Below are positions 51,288 to 63,291 of a stretch of 64,000 bases of DNA, piece by piece (position 1 is the stretch's first letter; every line of letters starts with the position of its first letter). A program made the translations under genes and the position numbers. Under the pieces are notes generated by a model that did not search any database, had not been told where the DNA came from, and saw only the letters and a list, made by a program, of their open reading frames with translations. The DNA is from Chloroflexia bacterium SDU3-3 (lineage in GTDB: Bacteria > Chloroflexota > Chloroflexia > Chloroflexales > Roseiflexaceae): the NCBI GenBank assembly GCA_009268125.1, contig WBOU01000001.1, forward strand, positions 461,237 through 525,236, given 5' to 3'.

Positions 51288-52700
51288 TCAGCGGTAGGCG
51301 GGCAGCCAGTCGCCGTGGGCGGCGATCAGGTCATCCACCAGCGACCAGATCTGGTCGAGGCTCAGCTCGGCGGCGGTGTGGGGATCGAGCATGGCGGCGT
51401 GGTAGATGTGCTCGCGCTGGCCAGTGAGCGCGGCCTCCACCGTGAGGCCCTGGACGTTGACGTTGGTCTGCATCATGGCGGCCAGGTGGGGCGGCAGCGC
51501 GCCCACGTGGGTGGGCTGGAGGCCGTTCTTGTCAACCAGGATGGGCACCTCGACGCAGCAGCCCTGGGGCAGGTTGTCGATCAGGCCCGCGTTGGGCACG
51601 TTGCCGTAGACCACGCGGGGCTGGCCGGTCTCCATCGAGTGGATGATCAGCGAGCCGTACTCGCCGGAGTGGCGCTTGTGGCCCTCGGCCTGCTCGGCGG
51701 CCCACTCGGCGCGCAGCTGCTCGGCGCGCTGGGGGTCGTGGGCCTGCAGGTGGGCCAGCCACTGCTCGCGGCGGGCCTGCTCGTAGCGGGCCATGGCGGC
51801 GGGGTCGGGGTCTTCTAGGGCGACGCGCATGCCCTCCCAGTCGGCCAGCTGGTTCTCGCAGCGGCGGGGGTACTCATCCAGCGGGATGTTGAAGCGGTCG
51901 ATCAGGTCCGGGCGGTCGCGCTTGATGAACCAGGGCACGTACTCGCTGAAGTGCTCGCTGGACTCGGTGACGAAGTAGCCGAGGCGCTGGAGCATCTCGT
52001 AGCGCACGCGGTTCCAGTCGGGGGCGCGGCCCTCCTGGGCCACCTGGCGGATGAGCGGGTAGAGATCCTGGCCCTGGCGCTCGAAGCGCAGGTAGAAGGC
52101 CATGTGGTTGATGCCCGCGCAGGTGTAGTTGATCTCGTCCACCGGCACGCCGATGTCGCGCGACAGCTCCTCGGCGGTGTTCTGCACGCTGTGGCAGAGG
52201 CCCACGGTGCGGATCTTGGTGGCGCGACCGATGGCCCAGCAGTTCATGGCCATGGGGTTCACGTACTGCAGGAAGGTCACATCGGGGCAGACCTCCTCCA
52301 TGTCGCGGCACATGTCGAGCAGCACGGGGATGGTGCGCAGGCCGCGCATGATCCCGCCGATGCCCAGGGTGTCGGCGATGGTCTGGCGCAGGCCGTACTT
52401 CTTGGGGATCTCGAAGTCGACCACGGTGCTGGGGCGGTAGCCGCCGACCTGGATCATGCAGATGGCGTAGTCGGCCCCGTCCAGGGCGCGCCGCCTATCT
52501 TGGGTAGCCTGGATGGTGGCGCGGCCACCGGCGGCACGGGCCATGTTGCCCGCCACCACCTCGGATGTGCGCAGGCGGGCGGCGTCGATGTCGTACAGGC
52601 TGATGGTCGAGTCGGCCAGCTCGGGGAAGCTAAAAATGTCGCCGAGCAGGTTGCGGGCGAACACGGTGCTGCCCGCGCCAAGAAAGGCTATCTTTGCCAT
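51288..52700 (-). CDS. GH4-family glycosidase (alpha-galactosidase/glucosidase type), copy 2
   Basis: A 470-residue NAD+- and Mn2+-dependent glycosidase acting by redox elimination. FLGAGSTVFARNLLGDIF is the NAD-binding loop, FEIPKKYGLRQTIADTLGIGGIMRGLRTIPVLL and NPMAMNCWAIGRATKI follow, with GLCHSVQ and CAGINHMAF as metal-site motifs. The start at 52700 has AGAGGTAACG; the frame extends upstream through the dispersed repeat and should not be used. It sits at the end of the sugar cluster and probably cleaves the same oligosaccharide as its paralogue. Specificity unknown. Confidence 0.9.
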   Translation of the reverse strand: MAKIAFLGAGSTVFARNLLGDIFSFPELADSTISLYDIDAARLRTSEVVAGNMARAAGGRATIQATQDRRRALDGADYAICMIQVGGYRPSTVVDFEIPKKYGLRQTIADTLGIGGIMRGLRTIPVLLDMCRDMEEVCPDVTFLQYVNPMAMNCWAIGRATKIRTVGLCHSVQNTAEELSRDIGVPVDEINYTCAGINHMAFYLRFERQGQDLYPLIRQVAQEGRAPDWNRVRYEMLQRLGYFVTESSEHFSEYVPWFIKRDRPDLIDRFNIPLDEYPRRCENQLADWEGMRVALEDPDPAAMARYEQARREQWLAHLQAHDPQRAEQLRAEWAAEQAEGHKRHSGEYGSLIIHSMETGQPRVVYGNVPNAGLIDNLPQGCCVEVPILVDKNGLQPTHVGALPPHLAAMMQTNVNVQGLTVEAALTGQREHIYHAAMLDPHTAAELSLDQIWSLVDDLIAAHGDWLPAYR

Positions 52701-52714
52701 AGTCGTTACCTCTG

Positions 52715-52975
52715 TTTTTTGAACCACGAAGACACGAAGACGCGAAGGGGTTTTACCACTAAGGTTTTTGAACCACGAAGGCGCGAAGACGCGAAGGGTT
52801 TTTATCGCCAAGACTCCAAGATTCTGCTTTCTTGGTGTTTTCGTGTCTTTTTTGAACCACCAAGATGGTTTTTTATTACAAAGACTCCAAGATTTTCTCC
52901 CTTGGTGTCTTGGTGCCTTGGTGGTGAATCTTGTCGGTTCTCCCTTCGTGCCTTCGTGTCTTCGTGGTAAATCGG
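52715..52975. repeat. Dispersed repeat, copy G (cluster)
   Basis: Longest cluster, in mixed orientation: GAACCACGAAGACACGAAGA blocks on the plus strand at 52718-52855 and their reverse (CTTGGTGTCTTGGTGCC, CTTCGTGTCTTCGTGG) at 52898-52975. Located in the 289-base gap between the two GH4 genes; it separates the operon from copy 2. Confidence 0.9.
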
Positions 52976-52989
52976 TCTCCTATACGCCT

Positions 52990-54333
52990 CTAGCGGAGAG
53001 CAGGGAACTGCGGGAGCCAGCGGGCCTGGGCCTTGAGCAGCTCGTCGGTCATGGCGTGGATCTGGGGCAGGGTGGCCACGGCGGCGGTGAGCGGGTCGAG
53101 CAGCACGGCGTGGTGCACGGCCTCGATCTGGCCGGTGAGCGCGGCGTGGACGATCAGCTCCTGCACGTTGATGTTGGTGCGGTTGAGCGCGGCCAGCTGC
53201 GGCGGGTAGTCATCCACGCGGGTGGGCTGGATGCCGTTGCGGTCGACCAGGCAGGGCACCTCGACGCAGCAGCCCGCAGGCAGATTGGGGACGAGGTCGC
53301 GGTTAGGCACGTTGCCGTTGATGCGGATGGGCCGGTCGGTCTCCACCGCCTCGATGATCCACGAGCCGTACTCGTGGGTGCGCTCCTCGGGCGGGGCCTT
53401 CGCGCCCGAGATCAGGTCGTCGAACTCGTGCTGGGCCTCATCTAGGCGCTCGATGCAGTGGCGCAGGTAGCCGCCGGTGCGCCCGTTGTCGAACCAGAAG
53501 TCGCCCTTGCTGGTGAAGCGCGGCACCAGCTCGCCGTTCACCATGGCGGCGCTCTTGCGGAAGTAGGGCACGTACTCGCTGGCGTGGCCGCTGGACTCGG
53601 TGACGAAGTAGCCGAAGTGCTTCATCATGTCGATGCGCACCGGCTCCTCGCCGTAGATCGTAGAGTCCTGGATGGCCTCCCAGAGCTGCGGGTAGAGATC
53701 CTGGGTGCCGCGCCGGAAGCTGAGGAAGAAGGCCTGGTGGTTGATGCCCGCGCAGCGAAAGTTGACCTCGCCGTAGGGCGCGCCCGCCCAGCGGGCCAGC
53801 ATCTCGCTGGTGCCCTGCACGCTGTGGCAGAGCCCCACGTGCGGGCGGCCGGTGGCGCGGTCGTAGGCCCAACAGTTGGCGGCCATGGGGTTCACGTAGT
53901 TGAGCAGCAGCGCGTCGGGGGCCAGCTCGTCCATATCGCGCCCCAGCTGGATGAGCACAGGGATGGTGCGCAGGGCGCGGAACACGCCGCCGGGGCCGAG
54001 TGTGTCGCCCACGCACTGCTCCACGCCGTAGCGCTGCGGGATCTCGATGTCGAGCTTGTAGGCCTCCAGGCCGCCCTGCTGAAAGGTGGTGACCACGTAG
54101 CCCGCGCCGCGCACGGCCTCGCGCTGGTCGGTGGTGGCCTCGACCTTGGCCTTCAGGCCGCGCGCGTCGATCAGGGCCTGCACCAGGTCGCGGGCCTGGG
54201 CCAGGCGGGCCGGGTCGAGATCCATCAGGCAGATGGTGCTCTCCTGGAGCGCGGGGGTGAGCAGAATATCGCTGCAGAGGTTGCGGGTGAACACGACGCT
54301 CCCCGCTCCGATGAAGGTGATCTTGGGGGCCAT
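52990..54333 (-). CDS. GH4-family glycosidase, copy 1
   Basis: A 447-residue GH4 enzyme: FIGAGSVVFTRNLCSDILL (NAD loop), IEIPQRYGVEQCVGDTLGPGGVFRALRTIPVLI, NPMAANCWAYDRATGRP, GLCHSVQGT and CAGINHQAFF (metal Cys/His). AAAGGACAG sets the start at 54333; the frame is open 32 residues further. It is paralogous to the gene at 51288 (identical motif order, moderate overall identity). Last member of the Opp-type operon, so it likely splits the imported sugar. Confidence 0.9.
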   Translation of the reverse strand: MAPKITFIGAGSVVFTRNLCSDILLTPALQESTICLMDLDPARLAQARDLVQALIDARGLKAKVEATTDQREAVRGAGYVVTTFQQGGLEAYKLDIEIPQRYGVEQCVGDTLGPGGVFRALRTIPVLIQLGRDMDELAPDALLLNYVNPMAANCWAYDRATGRPHVGLCHSVQGTSEMLARWAGAPYGEVNFRCAGINHQAFFLSFRRGTQDLYPQLWEAIQDSTIYGEEPVRIDMMKHFGYFVTESSGHASEYVPYFRKSAAMVNGELVPRFTSKGDFWFDNGRTGGYLRHCIERLDEAQHEFDDLISGAKAPPEERTHEYGSWIIEAVETDRPIRINGNVPNRDLVPNLPAGCCVEVPCLVDRNGIQPTRVDDYPPQLAALNRTNINVQELIVHAALTGQIEAVHHAVLLDPLTAAVATLPQIHAMTDELLKAQARWLPQFPALR

Positions 54334-54430
54334 GGGGTCTGTCCTTTCGTGAGAATCGGCAAGGTTGGGGAGGCGCGGGGCCTCCCAGGCGAAAATGCGA
54401 ACGGCAGGAGTGCTACCAGAGAAAAGCAAG

Positions 54431-54766
54431 CTAGCGGGCCGCCGCGCCGGGCAGCGGCAGGCAGCGGGCGCGGCCCTGGGCGGCGTAGACCATGCCCAGC
54501 ACCCAGGCCAGCGCCAGCGCGGCGTAGGCGGCCAGCAGCAGGGCGAACAGCAGCACGCCCAGCAGCGCCCCGACGGTGGGCACCCATGCCAAGGCCCAGG
54601 CGGCCACGGCCCACAGCACCGGCGCGACCGCCGCCCACACAGCGATCACCAGCGACTGGCGGGCGTGGAAGGCGGCGAAGGCATCCTGCCGCCGCACGGC
54701 CAGCACGGCCAGCGCGCCCGGCAGGCTCAGCAGGTAGGCCACGATGGCCAGGGTGCGGCTGCTCAT
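54431..54766 (-). CDS. Small membrane protein, DUF4870-like
   Basis: A 111-residue protein with three to four hydrophobic helices: [42 protein letters not shown] and [22 protein letters not shown]. The [10 protein letters not shown] motif is the DUF4870 hallmark (F-H-x-x-Q-S-L). ATG overlaps the OppF stop as ATGA, so translation is coupled to the transporter ATPase. Such small membrane proteins are not usual transporter parts; a stabilising role is speculation. Confidence 0.78.
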   Translation of the reverse strand: MSSRTLAIVAYLLSLPGALAVLAVRRQDAFAAFHARQSLVIAVWAAVAPVLWAVAAWALAWVPTVGALLGVLLFALLLAAYAALALAWVLGMVYAAQGRARCLPLPGAAAR

Positions 54767-55782
54767 GGCTGCACCTCGATGCCCTGGAGCGGCAGCTCGC
54801 GGGCGAAGTGGCAGCTGGAGAAATGCCCCGGCTCGACCTCGACCAGCGGCGGCGGCTGGTGCCCGCAGACCTCCTTGGCGTAGCGGCAGCGGGTGTGGAA
54901 CACGCAGCCCTGCGGCGGGCTGGCCGGGCTGGGGATCTCGCCCTGGAGCTTGATGCGGCTCTGGCGGATGTCGGGGTCGGCGGGCGGGATGGCCGAGATC
55001 AGCGCCTCGGTGTAGGGGTGGAGCGGGCGGCGCAGCAGCGTCTCGGACTCGGCCAGCTCCACGATCTTGCCCACGTACATCACGGCGATGCGGTCGCACA
55101 TATGCTCCACCACCGAGAGATCGTGGGCGATGAAGATCATGGTCAGCCCCAGGCGCTCGCGCAGCTCCTGCAGCAGGTTGAGCACCTGTGCCTGGACGGA
55201 GACATCCAGCGCCGACACCGGCTCGTCGGCCACGATCAGGCGCGGGTTGAGCGCCAGGGTGCGGGCCAGGCCGATGCGCTGGCGCTGCCCGCCGGAGAAC
55301 TGGTGCGGGTAGCGCTGCATGTAGTCGGGGTTGAGGCCGACGGTGCGCATCTGCTGGGCCACCATATCATCCAGCTGCCTGCCGCTGGCCACGCGGTGGA
55401 TGACCAGCGGCTCGGCGATCAGGTCGCGCACCGTCATGCGCGGGTCGAGCGAGCTGAACGGATCCTGGAAGATCATGCGCATCTGGCGGCGCAGCGGCTT
55501 CATGTCGCGCTGGCTGATGCGGGCGATCTCAACCTGCTGGCCGTCCTCGGTGCGGAACGTGATCTGGCCGTCGGTCGGGTCGTAGAGCCGCAGGATGGCG
55601 CGGCCCGTGGTGGTCTTGCCGCAGCCGCTCTCGCCCACCAGCCCCAGCACCTCGCGCTCGCGCAGCGTGAAGCTCACGTCGTCCACGGCCTTGACCTGGC
55701 CCACCAGGCGCTGCATCACGCCCTGGCGGATGGGGAAGTACTGCTTGAGGTTGCGCACCTCCAAGATCGGTTCTGTGCTCAT
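54763..55782 (-). CDS. Oligosaccharide/peptide ABC transporter ATPase, OppF type
   Basis: A 339-residue ATPase of the Opp/Dpp class. Walker [20 protein letters not shown]-loop [18 protein letters not shown], signature [17 protein letters not shown], Walker [16 protein letters not shown]-loop [10 protein letters not shown]. The C-terminal oligopeptide/oligosaccharide domain has the Cys-rich [20 protein letters not shown], expected for an Fe-S or metal site in OppD/F. Start 55782 gives [16 protein letters not shown]. Between the clan-A hydrolase and the small membrane protein, in the operon headed by OppD. Confidence 0.92.
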   Translation of the reverse strand: MSTEPILEVRNLKQYFPIRQGVMQRLVGQVKAVDDVSFTLREREVLGLVGESGCGKTTTGRAILRLYDPTDGQITFRTEDGQQVEIARISQRDMKPLRRQMRMIFQDPFSSLDPRMTVRDLIAEPLVIHRVASGRQLDDMVAQQMRTVGLNPDYMQRYPHQFSGGQRQRIGLARTLALNPRLIVADEPVSALDVSVQAQVLNLLQELRERLGLTMIFIAHDLSVVEHMCDRIAVMYVGKIVELAESETLLRRPLHPYTEALISAIPPADPDIRQSRIKLQGEIPSPASPPQGCVFHTRCRYAKEVCGHQPPPLVEVEPGHFSSCHFARELPLQGIEVQP

Positions 55783-55790
55783 GGCTGTGC

Positions 55791-57758
55791 CTATTCGTTC
55801 GTCGCGCCCAGGCGGATGGCGGGCGCGATGGCGATGCTGTCGATGTGGGGCGCGGGCGCGCCGCCGCCGAAGCGGATGCGGTTCTCGCCCGCCCGCAGCC
55901 ACACATCCACCACGCGGGTGCGGTAGCAGTCCCACGCGAAGGTGTTGCGGAAGCGGACGATCTGGGCCGCGCCGCCGTTCACGCGGATCTCGGCGGGGCG
56001 GTCGACCACCTGCACGTTGTAGTCGTGCGCGCCGCGGTGCTCGGCGTTGGCGTAGCGCACGGCCATGCGGTAGAGCCCCTCGGCGGGGGCCTGCACGCCG
56101 GTGAACTCCAGCGCGCCATCGCCGCCCAGGCCGCCCACGTAGGCCCCGCCCGAGGCCGAGCTGTCGCCCGCACGCTCGGCCCCGCCGCTCAGGATGTTGG
56201 TCTCGGCCTCGGCCTCGTAGCGCTGGGGCGGCGCGGCGGGGGCCAGATCGAGCCAGGCGATGTGCAGCGGGGCCTCGCCCGACAGCTCGATCTGGTTGAC
56301 CCCGGCGGTCAGGAACACATCCAGCGCCAGCTCAGCCCAGCGCTCCCGGCCTGCGGCGGGCAGCTCCAGGCGGGCCAGCGGCTGGCCGTTCAGCCGAAGC
56401 TGGGCGGCGCTGGCCGTGGGGGCCTCGTAGCGCACCACCACGCGGTGCGTGCGGTCGTCCTCCGCCGTCACCACGAATGAGCCGCCGCCCGCGCGCTCGG
56501 GGCGGTAGCGCCCTGGCGCGTGGGGCGCGATCTCCTCGTCGCCGGGGGCCAGCACGATCTGGTAGGCGCTGGTGGCGCGCATGCCCGCCATGGGGATGCG
56601 CAGCTCGCCGCCCTCGATCGGCAGCACATCCTCGCGCAGCAGCGCAGGCCCTGGCGAGGGCGCGAGGCCGGTGTCCGCCGCCTCCCACACCGCCACGCGG
56701 GCGCTGCGGCCCAGCCAGGGCGCGGCATCCAGGCCGCGCACCAGCACATCCGCCGCGCCCTCGGCACCGCCCAGCAGCACCCGCGCGCGCCGCCCCGCCG
56801 CGTCCAGCGCGGCCAGGCCGCTCAGGCCCTCGGCGTCGGGGTCGGGGGCGGCCACGGCCACGGTGGTGCCCGCCATGTCGCCGTACCACTTGTAGAGCCA
56901 CCAGCCGCCGGTGGCCTGGGTGGCGCTGTCGCGGGCCAGCAGGTTGTCGAACGAGCCTGCGTCGGTCCAGTAGGCGAGGCAGGCGTCCACCTTGCTCTCC
57001 TCGAAGCGCGCGACCCACTGGATGAGCTTGCCGGGCACGCCCAGGTCGCCCGTGATCCGCGCGTACTCGTTGATGCAGATCTCCAGCGGCGCGATGCCCA
57101 GCTCGCGCTCGAACTGGCGGTACTCAGCGTAGCGCTGCCGCCAGCCGCTAAAAAAGCCGTCGTTCAGCTCGTGCCAGGAGATCACGTTGGGCAGACAGTC
57201 GTTTTCCTTGCAGAACACCAGGAACTCGCGATAAAATGCGCTATGGTAGTTTGCAAAGTTTGGCCCAACGATTTTCGCATAGGGGTCAAGCAGGCGTATG
57301 TGGCAGAACACCGCCCGCCAGTCATCCAGCAGCGCCTGCCTGCGGTCCTCAACGTTGTACCAGATATTGTCCGGCTCGTTGAAGGGCACATAGGAGAACA
57401 TGGCGCGGTGGGGGCTGTCCAGCACGCCGCGCACGATCTGGCCGACCTTCTCCAGGTAGTCATCCAGCCCGAGCTGCTCGTAGGGCCAGCGGGCGTAGAT
57501 GTCCTGCATGTAGATCTCGATCTCGCGCCCGCCCGCCGCGTGGAAGGTGGCCGCCACATCCAGCGCGTCGCCGTTGGGGTGCTGCAGGCCGCCCTCGGGC
57601 TTCTGGGCCGCCACCTGCGGGCGGATGGGGGCCAGGGCATGAGCACTGGGGATGCCCGCGTTGCCCAGGCCGTAGAGCGCGCCGGAGGCGCCGTGGCGCA
57701 GCGGGCCGGTGGGCTGCGAGAGATCGACCGTCAGCTGGATGGTGTCACCTGGAGTCAT
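55791..57758 (-). CDS. Clan GH-A glycoside hydrolase with C-terminal CBM35-like domain
   Basis: A 655-residue, signal-less (cytosolic) hydrolase. The barrel part (1-~310) has [16 protein letters not shown] with acid/base Glu and [15 protein letters not shown] with the nucleophile Glu, the strand-4/strand-7 pair of clan A, closest to GH39-like enzymes. The last ~150 residues resemble CBM35: [16 protein letters not shown], and [16 protein letters not shown] with AGENRIRF near the end. AGGTGA precedes the ATG. It ends 8 bases before OppF. Likely splits an oligosaccharide with beta-linkage; specificity unknown. Confidence 0.75.
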   Translation of the reverse strand: MTPGDTIQLTVDLSQPTGPLRHGASGALYGLGNAGIPSAHALAPIRPQVAAQKPEGGLQHPNGDALDVAATFHAAGGREIEIYMQDIYARWPYEQLGLDDYLEKVGQIVRGVLDSPHRAMFSYVPFNEPDNIWYNVEDRRQALLDDWRAVFCHIRLLDPYAKIVGPNFANYHSAFYREFLVFCKENDCLPNVISWHELNDGFFSGWRQRYAEYRQFERELGIAPLEICINEYARITGDLGVPGKLIQWVARFEESKVDACLAYWTDAGSFDNLLARDSATQATGGWWLYKWYGDMAGTTVAVAAPDPDAEGLSGLAALDAAGRRARVLLGGAEGAADVLVRGLDAAPWLGRSARVAVWEAADTGLAPSPGPALLREDVLPIEGGELRIPMAGMRATSAYQIVLAPGDEEIAPHAPGRYRPERAGGGSFVVTAEDDRTHRVVVRYEAPTASAAQLRLNGQPLARLELPAAGRERWAELALDVFLTAGVNQIELSGEAPLHIAWLDLAPAAPPQRYEAEAETNILSGGAERAGDSSASGGAYVGGLGGDGALEFTGVQAPAEGLYRMAVRYANAEHRGAHDYNVQVVDRPAEIRVNGGAAQIVRFRNTFAWDCYRTRVVDVWLRAGENRIRFGGGAPAPHIDSIAIAPAIRLGATNE

Positions 57759-57794
57759 AGCATCTTCACCTAACTAAGCGCGCCGCCCGCGCCG

Positions 57795-58931
57795 CTAGTC
57801 GACCGCGTAGGGGTCCACCGCGTCGCGCAGGCCGTCGCCAAGGAAATTAAAGCCGACCACGGCCAGCACAATAAACAGCGCTGGCCACATCAGCCACGGG
57901 TTGCTGCCCAGCGTCTGCAGGCTCTGGGCCTCGCGCATCATAGTACCCCAGCTCACCAGCGGCTCCTGGATGCCGATGCCCAGAAAGCTCAGGAAGCTCT
58001 CGGAGAGGATGATCGACGGGATGGTGAGCGTCAGCACCACGATGATATGGCTCAGGCAGTTCGGGAACAGGTGGCGGAAGATGATCCGCGCGTCGGACGC
58101 GCCCATCTCCTTGGCCGCCAGGATAAAGTCGGTCTCGCGCAGGGCCAGCACCTTGCCGCGGATCTGGCGGGCCAGCTGGGTCCAGCCCAGCAGCGCGAAG
58201 ATCGCCGACATGGTGATAAAGATCAGCGTCTGATCCCACGTGATCGGGATGATCGCGGCCAGCGCCATCCACAGCGGCAGGGCCGGGAAGCTCTGCAAGA
58301 ACTCGATGAAGCGCTGGATCAGGTTGTCGGCCCAGCCGCCGTAGTAGCCCGAGATAATGCCCACCGTCGCGCCCACGGCGATGATGATCAGCGTGGCCAC
58401 CACCGAGAGCGAGAGCGAGATACGCGCGCCCATGGCGATGCGGCCCAGCATGTCGCGGCCAAACTTGTCGGTGCCCAGCAGGAAGATCGTGCCGCCCTCA
58501 TCCACGCCGTAGAGGTGCAGGCGGCTGGGGATGAGGCCCAGCAGCTTGTACTCGTAGCCCTGCACAAACAGGCGGATGGGGTAGGGCTTGCTGTAGTCGG
58601 TCTTCCAGCTCGGCAAAAAGGTGGCCGGGTCCAGCTCCTGCTTCTGGCCGAAGGTGAAGGGCTGGATGTGAAACTGGCCGTGCGAGTCGATAAAGTAGAT
58701 CTGCTGCGGGCGGGTGTAGGCGAACTGCATGTTGGGCGTGATCGGGTCGCTGGCCGCGAGGAAGTCGGCGAAGATCGCCATAAACACCAGCATCATGATC
58801 AGCACGCCGCCGCCGATGGCGATCTTGCTCTTGCGGAACTTGCGCCACACGAGCGCGCCGTAGCTCTCGCGCCGCTCCTCGGCGGCGGGCATGGCCAGGG
58901 GCATAACCGTGGGTTGGATGGCGCGGGCCAT
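57795..58931 (-). CDS. ABC transporter permease, OppC type
   Basis: A 378-residue permease with an N-terminal cytosolic stretch ([20 protein letters not shown]), a first helix, a large extracytoplasmic loop, and five more helices. The EAA loop is [22 protein letters not shown]. The long loop ([17 protein letters not shown]) is typical of OppC for sugars or peptides in Chloroflexi and Thermotogae. AAGGAGCAGTT sets the start. 14 bases after OppB. Confidence 0.92.
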   Translation of the reverse strand: MARAIQPTVMPLAMPAAEERRESYGALVWRKFRKSKIAIGGGVLIMMLVFMAIFADFLAASDPITPNMQFAYTRPQQIYFIDSHGQFHIQPFTFGQKQELDPATFLPSWKTDYSKPYPIRLFVQGYEYKLLGLIPSRLHLYGVDEGGTIFLLGTDKFGRDMLGRIAMGARISLSLSVVATLIIIAVGATVGIISGYYGGWADNLIQRFIEFLQSFPALPLWMALAAIIPITWDQTLIFITMSAIFALLGWTQLARQIRGKVLALRETDFILAAKEMGASDARIIFRHLFPNCLSHIIVVLTLTIPSIILSESFLSFLGIGIQEPLVSWGTMMREAQSLQTLGSNPWLMWPALFIVLAVVGFNFLGDGLRDAVDPYAVD

Positions 58932-58944
58932 AACTGCTCCTTCG

Positions 58945-59940
58945 CTAGTTCAGCCGGATGCGCGGGTCGAGCATCGACAGGAAGATGTCGGCGAGCAGGT
59001 TGCCCAGCACCAGCAGCACGCCGTAGATCAGCAGGAAGCCGCCCGACACGTAGATATCCTGGTTCAGCAGCGAGCCGTAGAACATGGGGGCCAGCGTGGG
59101 CAGGCCCAGCACAATCGCCGCCTCTAGCTCGCCGGCCAGCATGTAGGGCAGCACCGTGCCCTGGTACATCACAATCGGGTGCAGGGCGTTGGGCGTGGCG
59201 TGGCGGTAGATCACCGCCGCCTCGGAGAGGCCCTTGGCCCGCGCCGTGGTGACGTACTGCATGTTCAGGGTGTCCAGCAGGTTGCCGCGCATCACCCGCA
59301 TGTTCTGGGCCACGCCGCCGAACCCGGCGATCACCACCACCGGCCACACGTGCTCCAGCGTGTCCACCAGCTTGCCCCACGACCAGGGCGCGAGCGCGTA
59401 CTGCGGCGAGTTGAAGTTGGTGAAGTTCTGCGACCCCACGCTGAAGGCCAGCCAGTACATGATCAGCAGGGCTAGGAAGAAGCGCGGGATGGATGTGCCT
59501 AGGAAGGCCAGCACAGTGGCCAAGTTGTCGCCCAGGCTGTACTGGCGCGTGGCGGCGTAGATGCCGATCAGCACGCCCACCAGCGTGGAGATCAGGTGCG
59601 AGGCCAGGGCCAGCGCCAGCGTGCGCGGCAGGCGCTCGGCGATCAGCGCGCCCACGTCCTTCTTGTAGGCGAAGGAGTAGCCGAACTCGCCCTTGGTGAT
59701 GATATTGCCCATCCAGTTGACGTACTGCACCATGATCGGCTTGTCCAGCCCGTACTCGGCGCGCACCGCGTCGGCCTGGCGCTCGGCCTCCTGCTCGGAG
59801 ATACCATTGTTCAGCAGGTTGGTCTTGAAGCTGCTGGCGAAGTCGCCGGGCGGCAGCTGGATGATGATAAACGAGACGAGGCTGATGCCGATCAGCACCG
59901 GGATGGCCGAGAGAAGCCGCACCATGATAAATTTGAACAT
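58945..59940 (-). CDS. ABC transporter permease, OppB type
   Basis: A 331-residue permease: [34 protein letters not shown] is the OppB N-terminus. EAA loop is [24 protein letters not shown]. Six helices follow the family map. GGAGG precedes the ATG. Upstream is the OppA-like lipoprotein and downstream OppC, giving the standard A-B-C gene order. Confidence 0.93.
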   Translation of the reverse strand: MFKFIMVRLLSAIPVLIGISLVSFIIIQLPPGDFASSFKTNLLNNGISEQEAERQADAVRAEYGLDKPIMVQYVNWMGNIITKGEFGYSFAYKKDVGALIAERLPRTLALALASHLISTLVGVLIGIYAATRQYSLGDNLATVLAFLGTSIPRFFLALLIMYWLAFSVGSQNFTNFNSPQYALAPWSWGKLVDTLEHVWPVVVIAGFGGVAQNMRVMRGNLLDTLNMQYVTTARAKGLSEAAVIYRHATPNALHPIVMYQGTVLPYMLAGELEAAIVLGLPTLAPMFYGSLLNQDIYVSGGFLLIYGVLLVLGNLLADIFLSMLDPRIRLN

Positions 59941-60009
59941 CGCTGCCTCCGCCGGTCGCGGCTGGCGGGCGCGGCCCCTGGGCGCATACCCAGGGGCCGC
60001 CTGCCACGC

Positions 60010-62205
60010 CTAGCTGTAGGTCGGGATCACATCCGCCTGCGTCTCGGGCACCTTCGACTGGTCCTCCGCCGCGATCCAGAACTGCTCGGGCAGGAAGTTA
60101 TCGTAGTCCCACTGGTAGAGGAAGGCGGGCGCGCCCACCGGCACGTTCTTGATCGTCTTGGTCATGCCCAGCGCGTACCGCCCGATCACCACGCCCAGGG
60201 TGTAGGCCTGCTCGGTGTGGATCCTCTGGTACTGCTTCATCAGATCCTTCTGCTTGGCGCTGTCCGGCTCGGCGGCGAACTGCTGCACGATGCTCACCAG
60301 CTGCTGCTCGAAATCCTGCAGCGGGCGCTCGACGCCCTCGCCAGCGCGCGAGAAGACCGGCGTCTCCAGGGCCAGCGGCGCGATGTCGCGCGGGCGCACG
60401 TTGGGCACACCCCACTCCTGGCCCACGCGCGAGACCTGCAGATCCCACTGGCCGCTGGTGTTCAGCTCGTTCATGGCGTTGCCCTGGATCTGGCGGTAGT
60501 TGACCTGCAGGCCGATCTGCTTGAACAGCGTCACCAGGGCCTGGGCGATGGTCGGCGCGCCCTCGGCGTCCTCCACCGCCGTCAGGCCGATCACGATCGG
60601 CTGGCCCTTGAGCGGGCCGTCGGGCCACAGCAGGATGCCATTGCCATCGGTGTCCTTCAGGCCGATCTCGGCCAGCAGCGCCTTGGCGCTGGCCACCGAG
60701 TAGGGGTAGTACACCGTCGAGTCGCGGTCGAAGAACTGCGAGCCGGGGTACAGCCCGCCGGGCCAGGCGCGGAAGAACGGGCCGTCGGCCACCGACTTGG
60801 CGATGCCGTCGCGGTCGATGGCGTGCGAGAGCGCGCGGCGGAACTTCTGCTGGCGGAACAGCTTGCGCAGCTCCTTGGTGCGGTCGTCGGTGGTGCCGAA
60901 GTTCAGCGACTGGTTGATCAGCAGCGAGAAGCCCAGCGTCTCCGGCCCCCACTCCAGCCGAAACGGCGCGTTGGGGTCTTGGGCGCGGGTGGCCACCTCG
61001 CGGTAGGTGGATGGGTTCTCCACGTTGGTGTGGTCGCAGGCGTTGGCCATCACCTTGCTGGTGCGGATGACGCCGGTGGAGGCGTGCTCGAAGATGATCT
61101 CGTTCAGATAGGGCAGCTGCTGGCCGCTCTCATCCACCTTCCAGTAGTAGGGGTTGCGGCGGAAGATCATCAGCTCGTCGGTCTTGTACTGCACGGGCAC
61201 CCACGGCCCCAGCGTCACCACCGGCAGCGCGTTGGGCGGCAGGTCGTCCTGGAACTTCTGGTAGTCGGTGTCCTTGTTATACTTCGGGTGCATCGGCTTG
61301 TGGATGTGGGCCGGCGCGATCAGGAAGTAGTTCTCGTTCATGTCGAACAGCTTGTAGGCGGGCTTGGCCACCGGGAAGGTCCACTTGATCGTGTAGTCGT
61401 CGACCTTCTCCAGCGTGATGTCCTTGCCGTCGATCTGCCAGCTGCTGCGCTTGCTGGGCGCGCGCACCACATTGGCGTCGAGGATGAGATCCTCCCAGGT
61501 GAACATCACATCGTCGGCGGTGAACGGCTCGCCATCCGACCAGCGGATGCCCTTCACCAGGCTCATAGTCAGGCTCATGCCGTCGTCGGACCAGGCCCAC
61601 TCCTTGGCGAGGTTGGGCACCGGCTCCAGCTTGTCGCCGCGCAGCCACATGGGGCCGGTCTTCACCAGCTCCTCGATCACGATCGAGTTGATGCCGAAGT
61701 AGCCCTGGCTAACGCCCGCGCCCCAGTTCCAGCCCTCGGTGGGCGAGGCCCACACGTCGCGCATCACGCCGCCGTAGGTGCCCACGCCATCGGCGAAGAA
61801 GGCGGCGGGGATCACCTGCGGCGTCTCGGGCAGGCGCTGCTCGACCGGGGGCAGCTGGCCCGCCTGCACGGCCTTGGCGATGTACTCCGGCTCGCTGTAC
61901 TTGTCCAGCTTCTTGTAGGTCACCATCTGGTCCAGGTTGAACTGCTTGGGCGTGCGGCTGCCCGCCATCACCTGGCCCTCGGGGTAGGGGATGGGGTCGA
62001 GGATGCCGCCGGTGGCGGCGGGGGCCGCGCTGGCCGCAGGCGCGGCGCTGGCCGCCGGGGCCGCCGTGCTGCCGCCCGCCGCCGTGGTGGCTGCGGGCTG
62101 CTCGGCGGGCGGGGCCGCCGCACAGGCGGCCAAGATCCCCGAGCCTGCGCCCAGGCTCAGCAGCTTGAGGAATTCGCGTCGGCTGATCGGGTTGCTGTTG
62201 TCCAT
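60010..62205 (-). CDS. Tat-exported substrate-binding lipoprotein, OppA type
   Basis: A 731-residue binding protein. The N-terminus has the twin-arginine motif SRREFLKLLSLGAGSGILAAC, whose last Cys is the lipobox. A Ala/Pro/Gly-rich spacer (to ~75) then leads into SBP family 5: FTADDVMFTWEDLI, KGIRWSDGEP, HAIDRDGIAKSVADGPFF, LYPGSQFFDRD. ATG choices are 62211 (MTMDN) and 62205 (MDN); AGGAGG stands 9 bases from the second but only 3 from the first, so 62205 is preferred. Longer than classic OppA (~550), as in many sugar-binding relatives. It feeds the OppB/C/D/F transporter. Confidence 0.9.
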   Translation of the reverse strand: MDNSNPISRREFLKLLSLGAGSGILAACAAAPPAEQPAATTAAGGSTAAPAASAAPAASAAPAATGGILDPIPYPEGQVMAGSRTPKQFNLDQMVTYKKLDKYSEPEYIAKAVQAGQLPPVEQRLPETPQVIPAAFFADGVGTYGGVMRDVWASPTEGWNWGAGVSQGYFGINSIVIEELVKTGPMWLRGDKLEPVPNLAKEWAWSDDGMSLTMSLVKGIRWSDGEPFTADDVMFTWEDLILDANVVRAPSKRSSWQIDGKDITLEKVDDYTIKWTFPVAKPAYKLFDMNENYFLIAPAHIHKPMHPKYNKDTDYQKFQDDLPPNALPVVTLGPWVPVQYKTDELMIFRRNPYYWKVDESGQQLPYLNEIIFEHASTGVIRTSKVMANACDHTNVENPSTYREVATRAQDPNAPFRLEWGPETLGFSLLINQSLNFGTTDDRTKELRKLFRQQKFRRALSHAIDRDGIAKSVADGPFFRAWPGGLYPGSQFFDRDSTVYYPYSVASAKALLAEIGLKDTDGNGILLWPDGPLKGQPIVIGLTAVEDAEGAPTIAQALVTLFKQIGLQVNYRQIQGNAMNELNTSGQWDLQVSRVGQEWGVPNVRPRDIAPLALETPVFSRAGEGVERPLQDFEQQLVSIVQQFAAEPDSAKQKDLMKQYQRIHTEQAYTLGVVIGRYALGMTKTIKNVPVGAPAFLYQWDYDNFLPEQFWIAAEDQSKVPETQADVIPTYS

Positions 62206-62253
62206 AGTCATGTTCCTCCTCGAACATCGGCGGGCGCACCCATGGCGCACGGG

Positions 62254-63287
<1,034 letters not shown>

Positions 63288-63291
<4 letters not shown>

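Noticed and set aside
53458..55926. 822-residue open frame on the plus strand
   Set aside because: Antisense to GH4, DUF4870 and OppF; low-complexity translation without motifs.
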